DNA from: UBA11591 sp040220895
GTDB lineage: Bacteria > Bacteroidota > Bacteroidia > Flavobacteriales_E > Vicingaceae
NCBI GenBank assembly: GCA_040220895.1
Contig: JAVJVY010000004.1
Coordinates: forward strand, 108,036 to 172,035
Reading direction: 5' to 3'
DNA: 64,000 bases
In this document: positions 18,061 through 25,944 of the stretch, in pieces
Position numbering within the stretch: the stretch's first letter is position 1
Layout: each line of letters opens with the position of its first letter
Notes under the pieces: model-generated
Database searches by the model: none
The model's input: the letters and a program-made list of their open reading frames with translations, nothing else
Told to the model about the DNA's origin: nothing
Made by a program: the position numbers and the translations under genes

Positions 18061-18184
18061 TTTTCCTTGTTTGACAAAGCCCGACGAACCAACGGGAAGG
18101 CCCTTGAAGGCAAATCGACAATCTAATTTAAGAGAAATACAATCTTCTGTTTACCCACTCTCATAATCACTCTCACAATTCATT
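18061..18184. other. Intergenic spacer without recognised feature
   Basis: Between the unknown membrane protein and the first structured repeat I see no start-proximal promoter, RNA or coding signal. Together with the repeats, tRNA and short spacer up to 18644 it makes a 584 bp stretch free of protein genes. Confidence 0.5.
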
Positions 18185-18333
18185 GGGGGAGGCCCACCAA
18201 TGTAATCCCGTTGCCGCCTTCGGCAGCGCTGGGATTTTTTTGTTCCTTTCGCTCAAGCAAGCTTGGCTCAGGCTCAATAAAAAATCCCATCAGTCTTCGA
18301 CTGACGGAATTGTATTGAGGTCACGGGCGGATT
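18185..18333. repeat. Structured repeat element, copy 1 (149 bp), ending in a truncated tRNA-Cys fragment
   Basis: Starts with GGGGGAGGCCCACCAA and ends with GAGGTCACGGGCGGATT. In order it holds an outer arm CAATGTAAT (18198-18206), a hairpin plus T7 (18207-18241), a middle hairpin-like stretch, an A6 run with a second hairpin (TCAGTC/GACTGA, 18290-18304), and the closing arm ATTGTATTG (18309-18317), which pairs with the first arm as RNA through two G-U wobbles. The last 15 nt match the 3' end of the tRNA-Cys gene. Copy 2 has the same order with mostly different bases. Confidence 0.75.
18207..18241 (+). terminator. Hairpin plus T-run in repeat copy 1
   Basis: Stem TGCCG/CGGCA with a CCTT loop, an outer CCC/GGG, then A and seven T. 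It would work as an intrinsic terminator for plus-strand transcription from the gene ending at 18060. Confidence 0.5.
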
Positions 18334-18400
18334 GCGCTTACTTTTCCTCCTTTGTCGGACAAAGTTCGCGCATCCAGAGGGGGAGGCCCACCAACGAAAT

Positions 18401-18433
18401 CCCCGCCTGCCTTGCAGGCTCCGGGGGTTTTTT
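18401..18433 (+). terminator. Hairpin plus T-run in repeat copy 2 (plus strand)
   Basis: Stem CCCCG CCTGC / GCAGG CGGGG with a CTT loop and small bulge, then six T: a strong intrinsic terminator reading rightward. Confidence 0.6.
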
Positions 18434-18474
18434 ATTCCCCGTCTCACCCGCGCAAGCGCGGCTCGTCTGGAAAC

Positions 18475-18501
18475 AAAAAATCCCCGCTCCTTCGGAGGGG
18501 G
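18475..18501 (-). terminator. Intrinsic terminator of tRNA-Cys
   Basis: Read on the minus strand: CCCCCTCC GAAG GAGCGGGG hairpin followed by A and six T, starting about 10 nt after the tRNA 3' end. It is the natural terminator for the tRNA transcript and part of repeat copy 2. Confidence 0.65.
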
Positions 18502-18510
18502 ATTTCGTTG

Positions 18511-18581
18511 AGGTCACGGGCGGATTCGAACCGCCGTACAAGGTTTTGCAGACCTCTGCCTAACCGCTCGGCCACGTGACC
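18511..18581 (-). tRNA. tRNA-Cys (GCA)
   Basis: Read on the minus strand, a 71 nt cloverleaf: acceptor GGTCACG pairing with CGTGACC, D-arm region GCCGAGCGGTTAGGC, anticodon loop CTGCAAA with anticodon GCA, and a T-arm with GGTTCGAATCC. The base after the acceptor is U, the discriminator expected for tRNA-Cys. The CCA end is not encoded. It is followed by the terminator at 18501-18475. Confidence 0.95.
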
Positions 18582-18644
18582 CTAAGGGCGCAAAAGTAAG
18601 GAATAATTAAATGTAAGCTCGGGTCTAACGAACCTATTCTCCGA

Positions 18645-19004
18645 TTACCCTTTACTGTAATTCAGCTCTACGGCAACACTTTTCATGATACCAGGCAAGG
18701 GTGGGTGCATCTTTGCAATGGTGAGCCTCAAGTTGTCAATTACCGGGAATTCAGCGACGATGGAGTCCAGAACTTTTCTTCCAAGGTGTTCAAGAAGCTT
18801 GGAGGGTTGCCCCATTTGCTGATGAACAATGGCAAAAACGCGCTCGTAATTGATGGTGTCCTTTAGCTTATCCGATAGCTCGGCATTGGCGGTATCGATT
18901 TCCAGTACCAGGTCAATTCGGTATTTACCCCCAATTTTACGCTCTTCTTTTGAATACCCATGGAACGAGTAAACCTCAATACCATCTAAAAATATTTTAG
19001 CCAT
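18645..19004 (-). CDS. folB: Dihydroneopterin aldolase
   Basis: 119 residues, FolB size, with FLDGIEVYSFHGYSKEER at the N-terminus (the conserved substrate-site region of the family), TINYERVFAIV and LLEHLGRKVLDSI, and LRLTIAKMHPPLPG carrying the conserved Lys and Pro of the active site. It converts dihydroneopterin to 6-hydroxymethyl-dihydropterin in folate synthesis. The start overlaps the gltX stop by 8 nt, so translation may be coupled. Confidence 0.92.
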   Translation of the reverse strand: MAKIFLDGIEVYSFHGYSKEERKIGGKYRIDLVLEIDTANAELSDKLKDTINYERVFAIVHQQMGQPSKLLEHLGRKVLDSIVAEFPVIDNLRLTIAKMHPPLPGIMKSVAVELNYSKG

Positions 19005-20535
19005 GTACAGCGATGTTTTTAATTCCGGTTCTCATTCTTTTTAACGTTTCGTCCTTGCCGATCAACTCAGCAATATCGAACATGGATGGCCCCATGCCTT
19101 TACCGGTCACGATTAACCGGAACAAAGGAAGAACGGCGCCCATGCCAAGTTCCTTTTCTTCAATGAACGACTTGAAACAATTTTCAATGAACTCACTGGT
19201 AAATTCCTGCAAGCCCCCAAAACAGGTGGCAAGTTGCTCAAGTAATTCGCCGCTGTTTTCCTTCCATTTTTTTCGGATAACTGATTCATCATAGGTTTCC
19301 GGAGCCCTGAAGAAATAATCGCCTTCGAGCAAGTCCGAAACGAAAGTGGCTCGTTCTTTCATGATCTCACAGAATTTTTCAAGGTCAACCTTGCCCGTTT
19401 CAAGGCCAGCCTCTTTTAACAAAGGCTCGAATTGCTCAGCAAGGCTCTTTGAACTCTGGGCGCGCAAGTAGTGCTGGTTGAACCAACGGGTCTTGTCCGG
19501 GTCGAATTTCGACCCGGCCTTTCCCACCCGATCCAAGCCGAAACTGGAAACCAGCTCTTCTATGCTGAAGATCTCCTGGGCGGTGCCGGGATTCCAACCC
19601 AACAAAGCCAACATATTTACAAAAGCCTCTGGGTAATACCCTTTTTCGCGATAACCGCTAGAAATTTCTCCCGAAGCAGGATCTTTCCACTCCAAGGGAA
19701 AAACGGGAAAGCCGAGGCGATCGCCATCTCGTTTACTGAGCTTTCCGTTTCCGTCGGGTCGCAACAACAAGGGCAAATGTGCAAATTCGGGCATGCTATC
19801 TTCCCAACCCAATACTCGGTACAACAAGACATGTAGCGGAGCAGAGGGGAGCCATTCTTCTCCTCTGATAACGTGACTTATTTTCATTAAGTGATCGTCG
19901 ACGATGTTTGCCAGGTGGTATGTAGGCATGCCATCAGATTTGAACAGCACCTTGTCGTCCAAATTGGAGGAGTGAACCACTACCCAACCCCGAATGATAT
20001 CATGAAACTTAATTTCTTCGTTTCTAGGTATTTTTATCCTGATCACATAGGGATCTCCGCGCTCAAGGCGCTCGACTACTTCTTCTGCAGAAAGAGTGGT
20101 TGAGTTAACCATGCTTGAACGGGTTACCGCATTGTACTGTGGAGCCGCAACACCCGCTTTTTTAAGGGTTTCGCGCATGGCCTCGAGCTCTTTAGGTGTA
20201 TCAAAGGCATAATAGGCATTTCCAGATTGAATCAATTCATCGGCATAGGTTTTGTAAAGCCCGGTCTCCTTGCGCTCTGATTGGCGATAAGGGCCATGTT
20301 CACCTCCAAAACCAACACCTTCGTCGGGGATCAACCCACACCAGGTCAAAGCCTCAATGATATATTCTTCGGCCCCCTCAACAAACCTGTTTTGGTCGGT
20401 ATCTTCGATGCGGAGTAAAAATTCTCCGCCGTGATGACGGGCAAAGAGGTAATTGTAAAGGGCCGTTCTTACTCCCCCCATGTGAAGGGGTCCGGTAGGG
20501 CTGGGGGCAAATCTCACTCTTATCTTGGAACTCAT
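18997..20535 (-). CDS. gltX: Glutamyl-tRNA synthetase
   Basis: 512 residues, normal GltX length. The class I signatures are the HIGH variant in FAPSPTGPLHMGGVRTALYN and the KLSKRDG loop. It charges tRNA-Glu (and tRNA-Gln in organisms using GatCAB; gatA is in this window). ATG at 20535; a TATCTTTG promoter box lies 33 nt upstream. It is followed by overlapping folB. Confidence 0.96.
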   Translation of the reverse strand: MSSKIRVRFAPSPTGPLHMGGVRTALYNYLFARHHGGEFLLRIEDTDQNRFVEGAEEYIIEALTWCGLIPDEGVGFGGEHGPYRQSERKETGLYKTYADELIQSGNAYYAFDTPKELEAMRETLKKAGVAAPQYNAVTRSSMVNSTTLSAEEVVERLERGDPYVIRIKIPRNEEIKFHDIIRGWVVVHSSNLDDKVLFKSDGMPTYHLANIVDDHLMKISHVIRGEEWLPSAPLHVLLYRVLGWEDSMPEFAHLPLLLRPDGNGKLSKRDGDRLGFPVFPLEWKDPASGEISSGYREKGYYPEAFVNMLALLGWNPGTAQEIFSIEELVSSFGLDRVGKAGSKFDPDKTRWFNQHYLRAQSSKSLAEQFEPLLKEAGLETGKVDLEKFCEIMKERATFVSDLLEGDYFFRAPETYDESVIRKKWKENSGELLEQLATCFGGLQEFTSEFIENCFKSFIEEKELGMGAVLPLFRLIVTGKGMGPSMFDIAELIGKDETLKRMRTGIKNIAVHG

Positions 20536-20568
20536 GTGTAATCGGGCTTTCCTGTGGTTTTAAGGGGG

Positions 20569-20576
20569 CAAAGATA
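20569..20576 (-). promoter_or_regulatory. Candidate -7 box (TATCTTTG) of gltX
   Basis: Perfect TAnnTTTG match on the minus strand, 33 nt before the gltX ATG, in the short divergent region shared with the T9SS esterase-like gene. No well-placed -33 box was found. Confidence 0.35.
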
Positions 20577-20657
20577 GGGGATTATTTAAGAAGATTTGTA
20601 ACCGAACAAATCCAAAAAGCAATATTAAAGACTTGAAGATGAAGGGGATAATAAATG

Positions 20658-20665
20658 TATTTTTG
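20658..20665 (+). promoter_or_regulatory. Candidate -7 box (TATTTTTG) 5 nt before a start codon
   Basis: Perfect TAnnTTTG match; a TTG at 20633-20635 lies 22 nt upstream as a possible -33 element. The predicted transcription start falls at or beside the ATG at 20671. Confidence 0.4.
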
Positions 20666-20670
20666 CCTTG

Positions 20671-21660
20671 ATGAAAAAGCTATTTCCACTTGCACTTATC
20701 CTTTTGACCTTTCTGTCCGATAGCGTTGGCCAGCAAACGGTTGACCTGTCGTTCCAGTTTCCTCCCGGTGGAAGCTTTCGCAAGTACCACATTTACATTC
20801 CGTCTTCTTATAACCAAGGGTCAGCTAATAAAATGATGGTTGGATTTCATCCCTTCAATACTTCTCGCTGGGATGGCGAGAGCTGGAGAGACAGCTTGAT
20901 CACATTTGCCGAATTCAAAGGCTTATTGCTGGTTTGTCCGGACGGCGGGACAGACGGCAAACTTGAGGGACAGGTCGACCTCGACTTCACATCGGCCCTG
21001 ATGGATTCTATGCTTTCCTGGTATAATGTAGACCCCTATCAAGTATTTGGCATTGGGTTCAGCATTGGCGCCAAGTTTATGTACGAATACGGGTTAAAGA
21101 ATTCTGAGCGATTTAAAGGATTCATCCCTGTTGGCGCGGCCATAGACGATCCCGGATTTGTGAACGATATAATTTCGAAGGCGAAATGTAAAAATTACTT
21201 TCTGGTGCACGGCGAAAAAGACAACCCCAATACAAGGTATTATCCTATCAAATCTGCTATTCAAAATGCTGGCGCCAATGTGGATGGCATTTTAATGGCG
21301 GGAATTGGCCATACCTTTGATTTTCAGAACAGAAATCAGATTTTATACATGGCCTTCAACTATATAGACACGGCATCTTGTGATTATACAGCACTACTGC
21401 AATATCATGAGAGTGGCCCGAAGCTTTTTCCAAATCCGGTTTCTGATGCAAGGAAATTAATTATCCATTGGCCGGATAAGGCCATAATTGAATTAATTAT
21501 TTTCGACGGCTTTGGACAACGGGCGGGGCAAATGCGCATTGAGAGTACCTCAGCGAATACGCCCTTGTCTTTGCCCAATCTAGCACCGGGCATGTATCAA
21601 TTTTTAATGCGTTCGGGCAACGAATCTTACCTAAGGCGGATCGTCATTGTTAATAAGTGA
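20671..21660 (+). CDS. T9SS-exported alpha/beta-hydrolase (esterase-like)
   Basis: 329 residues from the ATG at 20671 (a TTG one codon upstream is also open). A signal peptide ends near SVGQ. The catalytic part resembles polyhydroxybutyrate-depolymerase/feruloyl-esterase-like hydrolases: nucleophile in GIGFSIGAKF (GxSxG), a possible acid in VHGEKDNPNTRYY and a His in GIGHTFDF. The C-terminal 80 residues are a type A T9SS sorting domain (LFPNPVSDARKL ... LAPGMYQFLM ... RRIVIVNK). The enzyme is probably secreted or surface-bound; the substrate is unknown. Confidence 0.82.
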   Translation: MKKLFPLALILLTFLSDSVGQQTVDLSFQFPPGGSFRKYHIYIPSSYNQGSANKMMVGFHPFNTSRWDGESWRDSLITFAEFKGLLLVCPDGGTDGKLEGQVDLDFTSALMDSMLSWYNVDPYQVFGIGFSIGAKFMYEYGLKNSERFKGFIPVGAAIDDPGFVNDIISKAKCKNYFLVHGEKDNPNTRYYPIKSAIQNAGANVDGILMAGIGHTFDFQNRNQILYMAFNYIDTASCDYTALLQYHESGPKLFPNPVSDARKLIIHWPDKAIIELIIFDGFGQRAGQMRIESTSANTPLSLPNLAPGMYQFLMRSGNESYLRRIVIVNK

Positions 21661-21730
21661 CAAAAGCCTTGAATTCTGACTTTTTCATCCACCATTTATT
21701 TAGATATTTGCACAAAGCGCCCACCCGCTA

Positions 21731-24127
21731 ATGTGGCTTAGATTTTCGTCCTTCATACTTCGTCAGCGCACACCTATATTAATTGTGCTTGGCATTCTAA
21801 CAGCCTTCATGCTTTTCAATGCGCGTAAGGTGAAGATGAACTATGAGATGTATGTCGTCTTACCCCCTGAAGATTCCACTTTTCAAGAGTTTGAGCGATT
21901 TAAAAGTCAATTCGGTCAGGAGAGCTCTGTTCTGGTGATGGGCATAGAAGGCGCCGAAATCCTAGAGCTTCAAAACTTTATTCAATGGCAAAAAACCTGT
22001 TCGGCCCTCAAGGAAATTGATGGTGTGGATGAGGTGCTGGCCCTGCCGACAGTCGCCCTTCTCAAAAAGAACAGTCAAGAAAAGCGCTTCGAACTTCAAA
22101 ATCTTTTTCAGAGAGAAGTCACCAGTCAACCCGAATTGGATAGCCTATTGAACGCCTTCAACAACCTGCCATTTTATAAAGGGCTTATATACAACGACAG
22201 CGCCAACATATTCCTAACGGCCATCACACTGGACAGAGAACGGCTCGATTCGAAAGACCGTGGAGAGCTCATGGGCGAGATCATGGCCGATTGCCACAGC
22301 CTAGAGCAAAAGATCGGCAAGGAGTTCCATTATTCGGGACTGCCTCACATTCGTTCGAATACGACTTCACAGATATCTAAAGAAATAGAAATTTTTATCA
22401 TTCTGGCTGCCCTGATAACCATGCTCATCCTCTTTCTTTTTTTCAGGTCGATGAGGGCTACTTTATTTTCTATGCTCGTAGTCCTTGTTGGAGTGGCCTG
22501 GGCCATGGGGTGGATGGGATTGTTCGGCTACAAGATCACCATGCTTACCGGACTTATTCCACCGCTGATTATCGTGATAGGAATACCAAATTGCATTTTC
22601 CTTTTAAACAAGTACCATCAGGAATTCAAGACACACGGTAATCAGGTAAAGGCACTGAGTCGGGTCATTCAAAAAATTGGCAACGCCATCTTTTTAACGA
22701 ACCTCACCACGTCGCTGGGAATTGCCGCTTTTATTTTTACTAAAAGCAGGATCCTAGTGGAATTTGGCATTGTGACCTCGATATCCATTATGTCGGTCTT
22801 TGTCTTATCCATCACTCTTATCCCTATATTTTTCTCATTCTCAAAACCTCCGGTACCTCGTCACACAAGGCACCTGGAAAACCGCTGGATGAGGCTGGTA
22901 ATTCAAAAGATGGAATTCATTGTGCTTAATAAACGGAATTATGTCTACGCAGTGACCATTGTTATTCTTGCCGTGAGCATTTTTGGAATGACCCTGATTA
23001 AAACCACGGGTAATATATCCGATGACCTCCCCAAAGATTCTAAGGTATATACAGACCTTCTTTATCTTGAAAAGCACTTTAATGGCGTTATCCCATTTGA
23101 GGTAATGATCGATACGAAGAAAAAGGGAAAGGCTCTTCAGGCATCCACCCTGAAGAAGATCGACAAATTACAAAAGACCATATCGGAGTATAAAATGTTC
23201 TCTAAACCGCTGTCAATTGTTGATGGCGTCAAGTTTTCCCGCCAGGCTTTTTACAACAACAATGTCAAGAAATACGACCTGTTCAATAATCAGGATAAGA
23301 GCTTTCTGGCACCTTATTTATCGAGTAAAGGGCAGCGATCTAAAATGTTGAATTCCTTTGTTGACAGCAATCGGCGGGTTACTCGAATCGCTGTGCAAAT
23401 GAGGGATATTAATACCGAAGAGATGGATGCCATGATGGCCACTCTCAAACCCCAGGTCGATTCCATTTTCAATCCTGAAAAATACAATGTTACCCTTACG
23501 GGAACTAGCGTGATATTCTTGGAAGGAACCAAGTACCTCGTTAAAAACCTGTTTACCAGCTTGTTGCTCGCCATCGTGGTCATAGCCTTGTTAATGGCCT
23601 TATTGTTCAATTCAGCTCGCATGGTCATTATGTCTCTAGTGCCAAACTTGTTACCCCTTGTTGTCACCGCGGGCTCCATGGGCTATTTTGGAATACCACT
23701 CAAGCCTTCGACCATCCTGATCTTCAGCATTGCCTTCGGTATTTCCATCGATGACACTATCCATTACCTCGCTAAATTCAGGCAAGAACTTAAGGGCCAT
23801 CACTTGGGCTTTAAAATGGCGGTATTGGAAGCGCTCCGGGAAACCGGTATCAGCATGATATACACCTCGGTGGTACTTTTCTTCGGCTTTTCTGTTTTCA
23901 CGGTCTCGGATTTCGGAGGAACGGTGGCCCTTGGCATGCTAGTTTCTTTTACACTTTTCGTTGCCATGAATGCCAACTTGATTCTCTTGCCTTCGCTGTT
24001 ATTGTCACTGGATAAGCGAATTACTACCAAGGCAATTGAGCACGAATCACTCTTTCATTTACTGGACGAAGAGGAAGAGGATATAAATACAGAGGACCTT
24101 CGATTAAAAAAGGACGGCGAATCATGA
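21731..24127 (+). CDS. RND/MMPL family transporter
   Basis: 798 residues, two symmetrical halves, each with one helix, a large extracytoplasmic loop and five clustered helices (about 215-370 and 625-775). It is the size and layout of hydrophobe/amphiphile exporter-3 or sterol-sensing-like RND proteins rather than of the 1000-residue AcrB type. GISIDDTIHYLAKFR in the second half is the conserved cytoplasmic-edge motif. The C-terminus is acidic. Likely exports a lipid or hydrophobic compound using the proton gradient. The stop overlaps the next gene as ATGA. Confidence 0.88.
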   Translation: MWLRFSSFILRQRTPILIVLGILTAFMLFNARKVKMNYEMYVVLPPEDSTFQEFERFKSQFGQESSVLVMGIEGAEILELQNFIQWQKTCSALKEIDGVDEVLALPTVALLKKNSQEKRFELQNLFQREVTSQPELDSLLNAFNNLPFYKGLIYNDSANIFLTAITLDRERLDSKDRGELMGEIMADCHSLEQKIGKEFHYSGLPHIRSNTTSQISKEIEIFIILAALITMLILFLFFRSMRATLFSMLVVLVGVAWAMGWMGLFGYKITMLTGLIPPLIIVIGIPNCIFLLNKYHQEFKTHGNQVKALSRVIQKIGNAIFLTNLTTSLGIAAFIFTKSRILVEFGIVTSISIMSVFVLSITLIPIFFSFSKPPVPRHTRHLENRWMRLVIQKMEFIVLNKRNYVYAVTIVILAVSIFGMTLIKTTGNISDDLPKDSKVYTDLLYLEKHFNGVIPFEVMIDTKKKGKALQASTLKKIDKLQKTISEYKMFSKPLSIVDGVKFSRQAFYNNNVKKYDLFNNQDKSFLAPYLSSKGQRSKMLNSFVDSNRRVTRIAVQMRDINTEEMDAMMATLKPQVDSIFNPEKYNVTLTGTSVIFLEGTKYLVKNLFTSLLLAIVVIALLMALLFNSARMVIMSLVPNLLPLVVTAGSMGYFGIPLKPSTILIFSIAFGISIDDTIHYLAKFRQELKGHHLGFKMAVLEALRETGISMIYTSVVLFFGFSVFTVSDFGGTVALGMLVSFTLFVAMNANLILLPSLLLSLDKRITTKAIEHESLFHLLDEEEEDINTEDLRLKKDGES

Positions 24128-24984
24128 AGGGAATTATTTTGGCCGGAGGAACAGGCACAAGACTTCATCCATTGACCCTGTCAGTGAGCAAGCAATTAAT
24201 GCCGGTTTATGACAAACCAATGATCTATTACCCACTATCGCTGCTCATGTCAGCTGGCATCCGGGAAATTTTAATCATAACTACGCCAACGGATAGAGAG
24301 AATTTTATCCAATTGCTTGGCCATGGTCAACAGCTTGGCTGTCGTTTTGAATATGCCGTTCAGGAAATTCCGAATGGCTTGGCTCAGGCATTTGTTATTG
24401 GCGAGGAATTTATTGGAAATGACAAGGTTGCTCTTGTGCTTGGAGACAATATTTTTTACGGCGCCGGCATGTCCAAGACGTTAAAAGAAAATCTCCAGGT
24501 GGATGGGGGCCTTATTTTTGCCTACCACGTTTCGGACCCTGAACGCTATGGTGTCGTTGAATTCGATGATGAGGCAAATGCACTTTCCATAGAAGAAAAA
24601 CCCCAAAAGCCAAAGTCGAACTTCGCAGTTCCGGGATTGTACTTTTACGACAACCGTGTCATTGAGATTGCAAAATCACTAAAACCTAGTGCGCGCGGAG
24701 AATATGAGATCACAGATGTAAATAAGGCATACTTGAATCAACAACGCTTAAAAGTGGCCATTTTAGACAGGGGCACAGCATGGCTTGACACCGGCACGTT
24801 TCATTCTCTAATGCAGGCTGCTCAGTTCGTACAGGTGATAGAAGAACGCCAGGGCCTGAAGGTTGGGTGCATCGAAGAAGTTGCTTTTAAAGAAGGCTTT
24901 ATTGATAAGAAACAATTAAAATTATTAGCAGAACCACTTTTTAAATCCGGATATGGTAACTATTTGGCCCAATTTTTCGAATAA
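24124..24984 (+). CDS. rfbA: Glucose-1-phosphate thymidylyltransferase
   Basis: 286 residues, RmlA/RfbA length. MKGIILAGGTGTRLHPLT is the nucleotide-binding signature, followed by KQLMPVYDKPMIYYPLS, VLGDNIFYG and AWLDTGTFHSL. It makes dTDP-glucose from dTTP and glucose 1-phosphate, the first step to dTDP-rhamnose and other dTDP-sugars. rfbB, rfbC and rfbD are not in the window; the next gene is an SDR epimerase. Start overlaps the transporter stop by 4 nt. Confidence 0.93.
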   Translation: MKGIILAGGTGTRLHPLTLSVSKQLMPVYDKPMIYYPLSLLMSAGIREILIITTPTDRENFIQLLGHGQQLGCRFEYAVQEIPNGLAQAFVIGEEFIGNDKVALVLGDNIFYGAGMSKTLKENLQVDGGLIFAYHVSDPERYGVVEFDDEANALSIEEKPQKPKSNFAVPGLYFYDNRVIEIAKSLKPSARGEYEITDVNKAYLNQQRLKVAILDRGTAWLDTGTFHSLMQAAQFVQVIEERQGLKVGCIEEVAFKEGFIDKKQLKLLAEPLFKSGYGNYLAQFFE

Positions 24985-24990
24985 TAGACT

Positions 24991-25944
24991 ATGAAGAAAA
25001 CGAACATACTGGTTACCGGAGGCGCAGGCTTCATAGGAAGCGCTACCGCCTTGAAACTAAGCGAGAACAGCTCAAATCTTGTAGTGGTCATCGATAATTT
25101 GCTCACGGGCCATGTCGATAACCTAGCGGCAGGCAAGACTCGAAAGAATCTGGTATTTATTAAAGAGGATGTCAACAACGTAAAAGAAGTCTCTGACATA
25201 TTTGCGCGCTATTCCTTTGACTATGTCTTCCACTACGCGGCCATTGTGGGAGTTCAGCGCACACTTGCCAACCCAATTCTGGTTCTGAATGATATTTCTG
25301 GACTCAAAAACATCATGAGTTTATCTAAGAACACGGGGGTAAAAAGGATTTTCTTCTCCTCTTCATCCGAAGTTTATGGAGAACCGGTCGAACTGCCCCA
25401 AAACGAGCACACAACTCCGCTGAACTCGAGGTTGCCATATGCCATAGTGAAAAACGTAGGAGAAGCTTATTTGAAATCTTACAAAAAGGAATTCGGCATG
25501 GATTACACCATCTTCCGTTTTTTTAACACTTATGGCCCGGCCCAAAGCAGGGAGTTTGTAATCTCCAAGTTTATTTCACGAGCGCTTCGGCACGAAGACA
25601 TAACTATTTATGGCGATGGCCGACAGACAAGAACATTCTGTTTCATCGAAGACAATGTCGAAGCCTGTCTTAATGCATTTGAAAAAAACATGTTTATCAA
25701 TGATGTGGTAAACATCGGTTCGGCTGAAGAGATTTCCATTCTTGATCTAGCCAGAAAGGTCGTCGCTCTAACGGGGTCTAAATCGGAGATCATTTTCCTA
25801 CCTCCTCTTGATGAAGGGGACATGAGTAGACGAAATCCTGACAATAATAAAATGCTCAAGCTTCTGAATCGTGAACTGGTCGACCTGGACGAGGGAATTC
25901 AGCGAATCCTTGAAAAAAGCTTTTACCTTCTGGCTCAAAAATGA
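24991..25944 (+). CDS. NAD-dependent epimerase/dehydratase (extended SDR)
   Basis: 317 residues. The Rossmann motif is LVTGGAGFIGSA, with NNVKEV, the catalytic SSSSEVYGE and YAIVKNVGE (YxxxK). This places it in the extended SDR group of nucleotide-sugar epimerases, dehydratases and decarboxylases. The product cannot be named; a UDP- or dTDP-sugar is likely given rfbA upstream. It is 6 nt after rfbA and its stop overlaps the prenyl synthase start as ATGA. Confidence 0.88.
   Translation: MKKTNILVTGGAGFIGSATALKLSENSSNLVVVIDNLLTGHVDNLAAGKTRKNLVFIKEDVNNVKEVSDIFARYSFDYVFHYAAIVGVQRTLANPILVLNDISGLKNIMSLSKNTGVKRIFFSSSSEVYGEPVELPQNEHTTPLNSRLPYAIVKNVGEAYLKSYKKEFGMDYTIFRFFNTYGPAQSREFVISKFISRALRHEDITIYGDGRQTRTFCFIEDNVEACLNAFEKNMFINDVVNIGSAEEISILDLARKVVALTGSKSEIIFLPPLDEGDMSRRNPDNNKMLKLLNRELVDLDEGIQRILEKSFYLLAQK

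Larger units (their letters stand above)
18379..18526. repeat. Structured repeat element, copy 2 (148 bp), running into tRNA-Cys
   Basis: Same order as copy 1: GGGGGAGGCCCACCAA, outer arm CAACGAAATCCCC (18392-18404), hairpin plus T6 (18401-18433), middle hairpin CCGCGC/GCGCGG, A6 with a third hairpin (18475-18501), and a closing arm GGGGATTTCGTTG (18498-18510), a perfect 13 bp inverted repeat with the first arm. The last 16 nt lie inside the intact tRNA-Cys gene. Length differs from copy 1 by one base; the start-to-start offset is 194 bp. Confidence 0.75.

Noticed and set aside
18183..18579. Small reading frames on both strands (about 67-126 codons)
   Set aside because: They lie within the structured repeats and tRNA-Cys, have palindromic low-complexity content and no plausible protein features.
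18379..18581. Genomic island at tRNA-Cys
   Set aside because: A truncated tRNA end is present, but there is no integrase or foreign gene next to it; the flanks are core genes.
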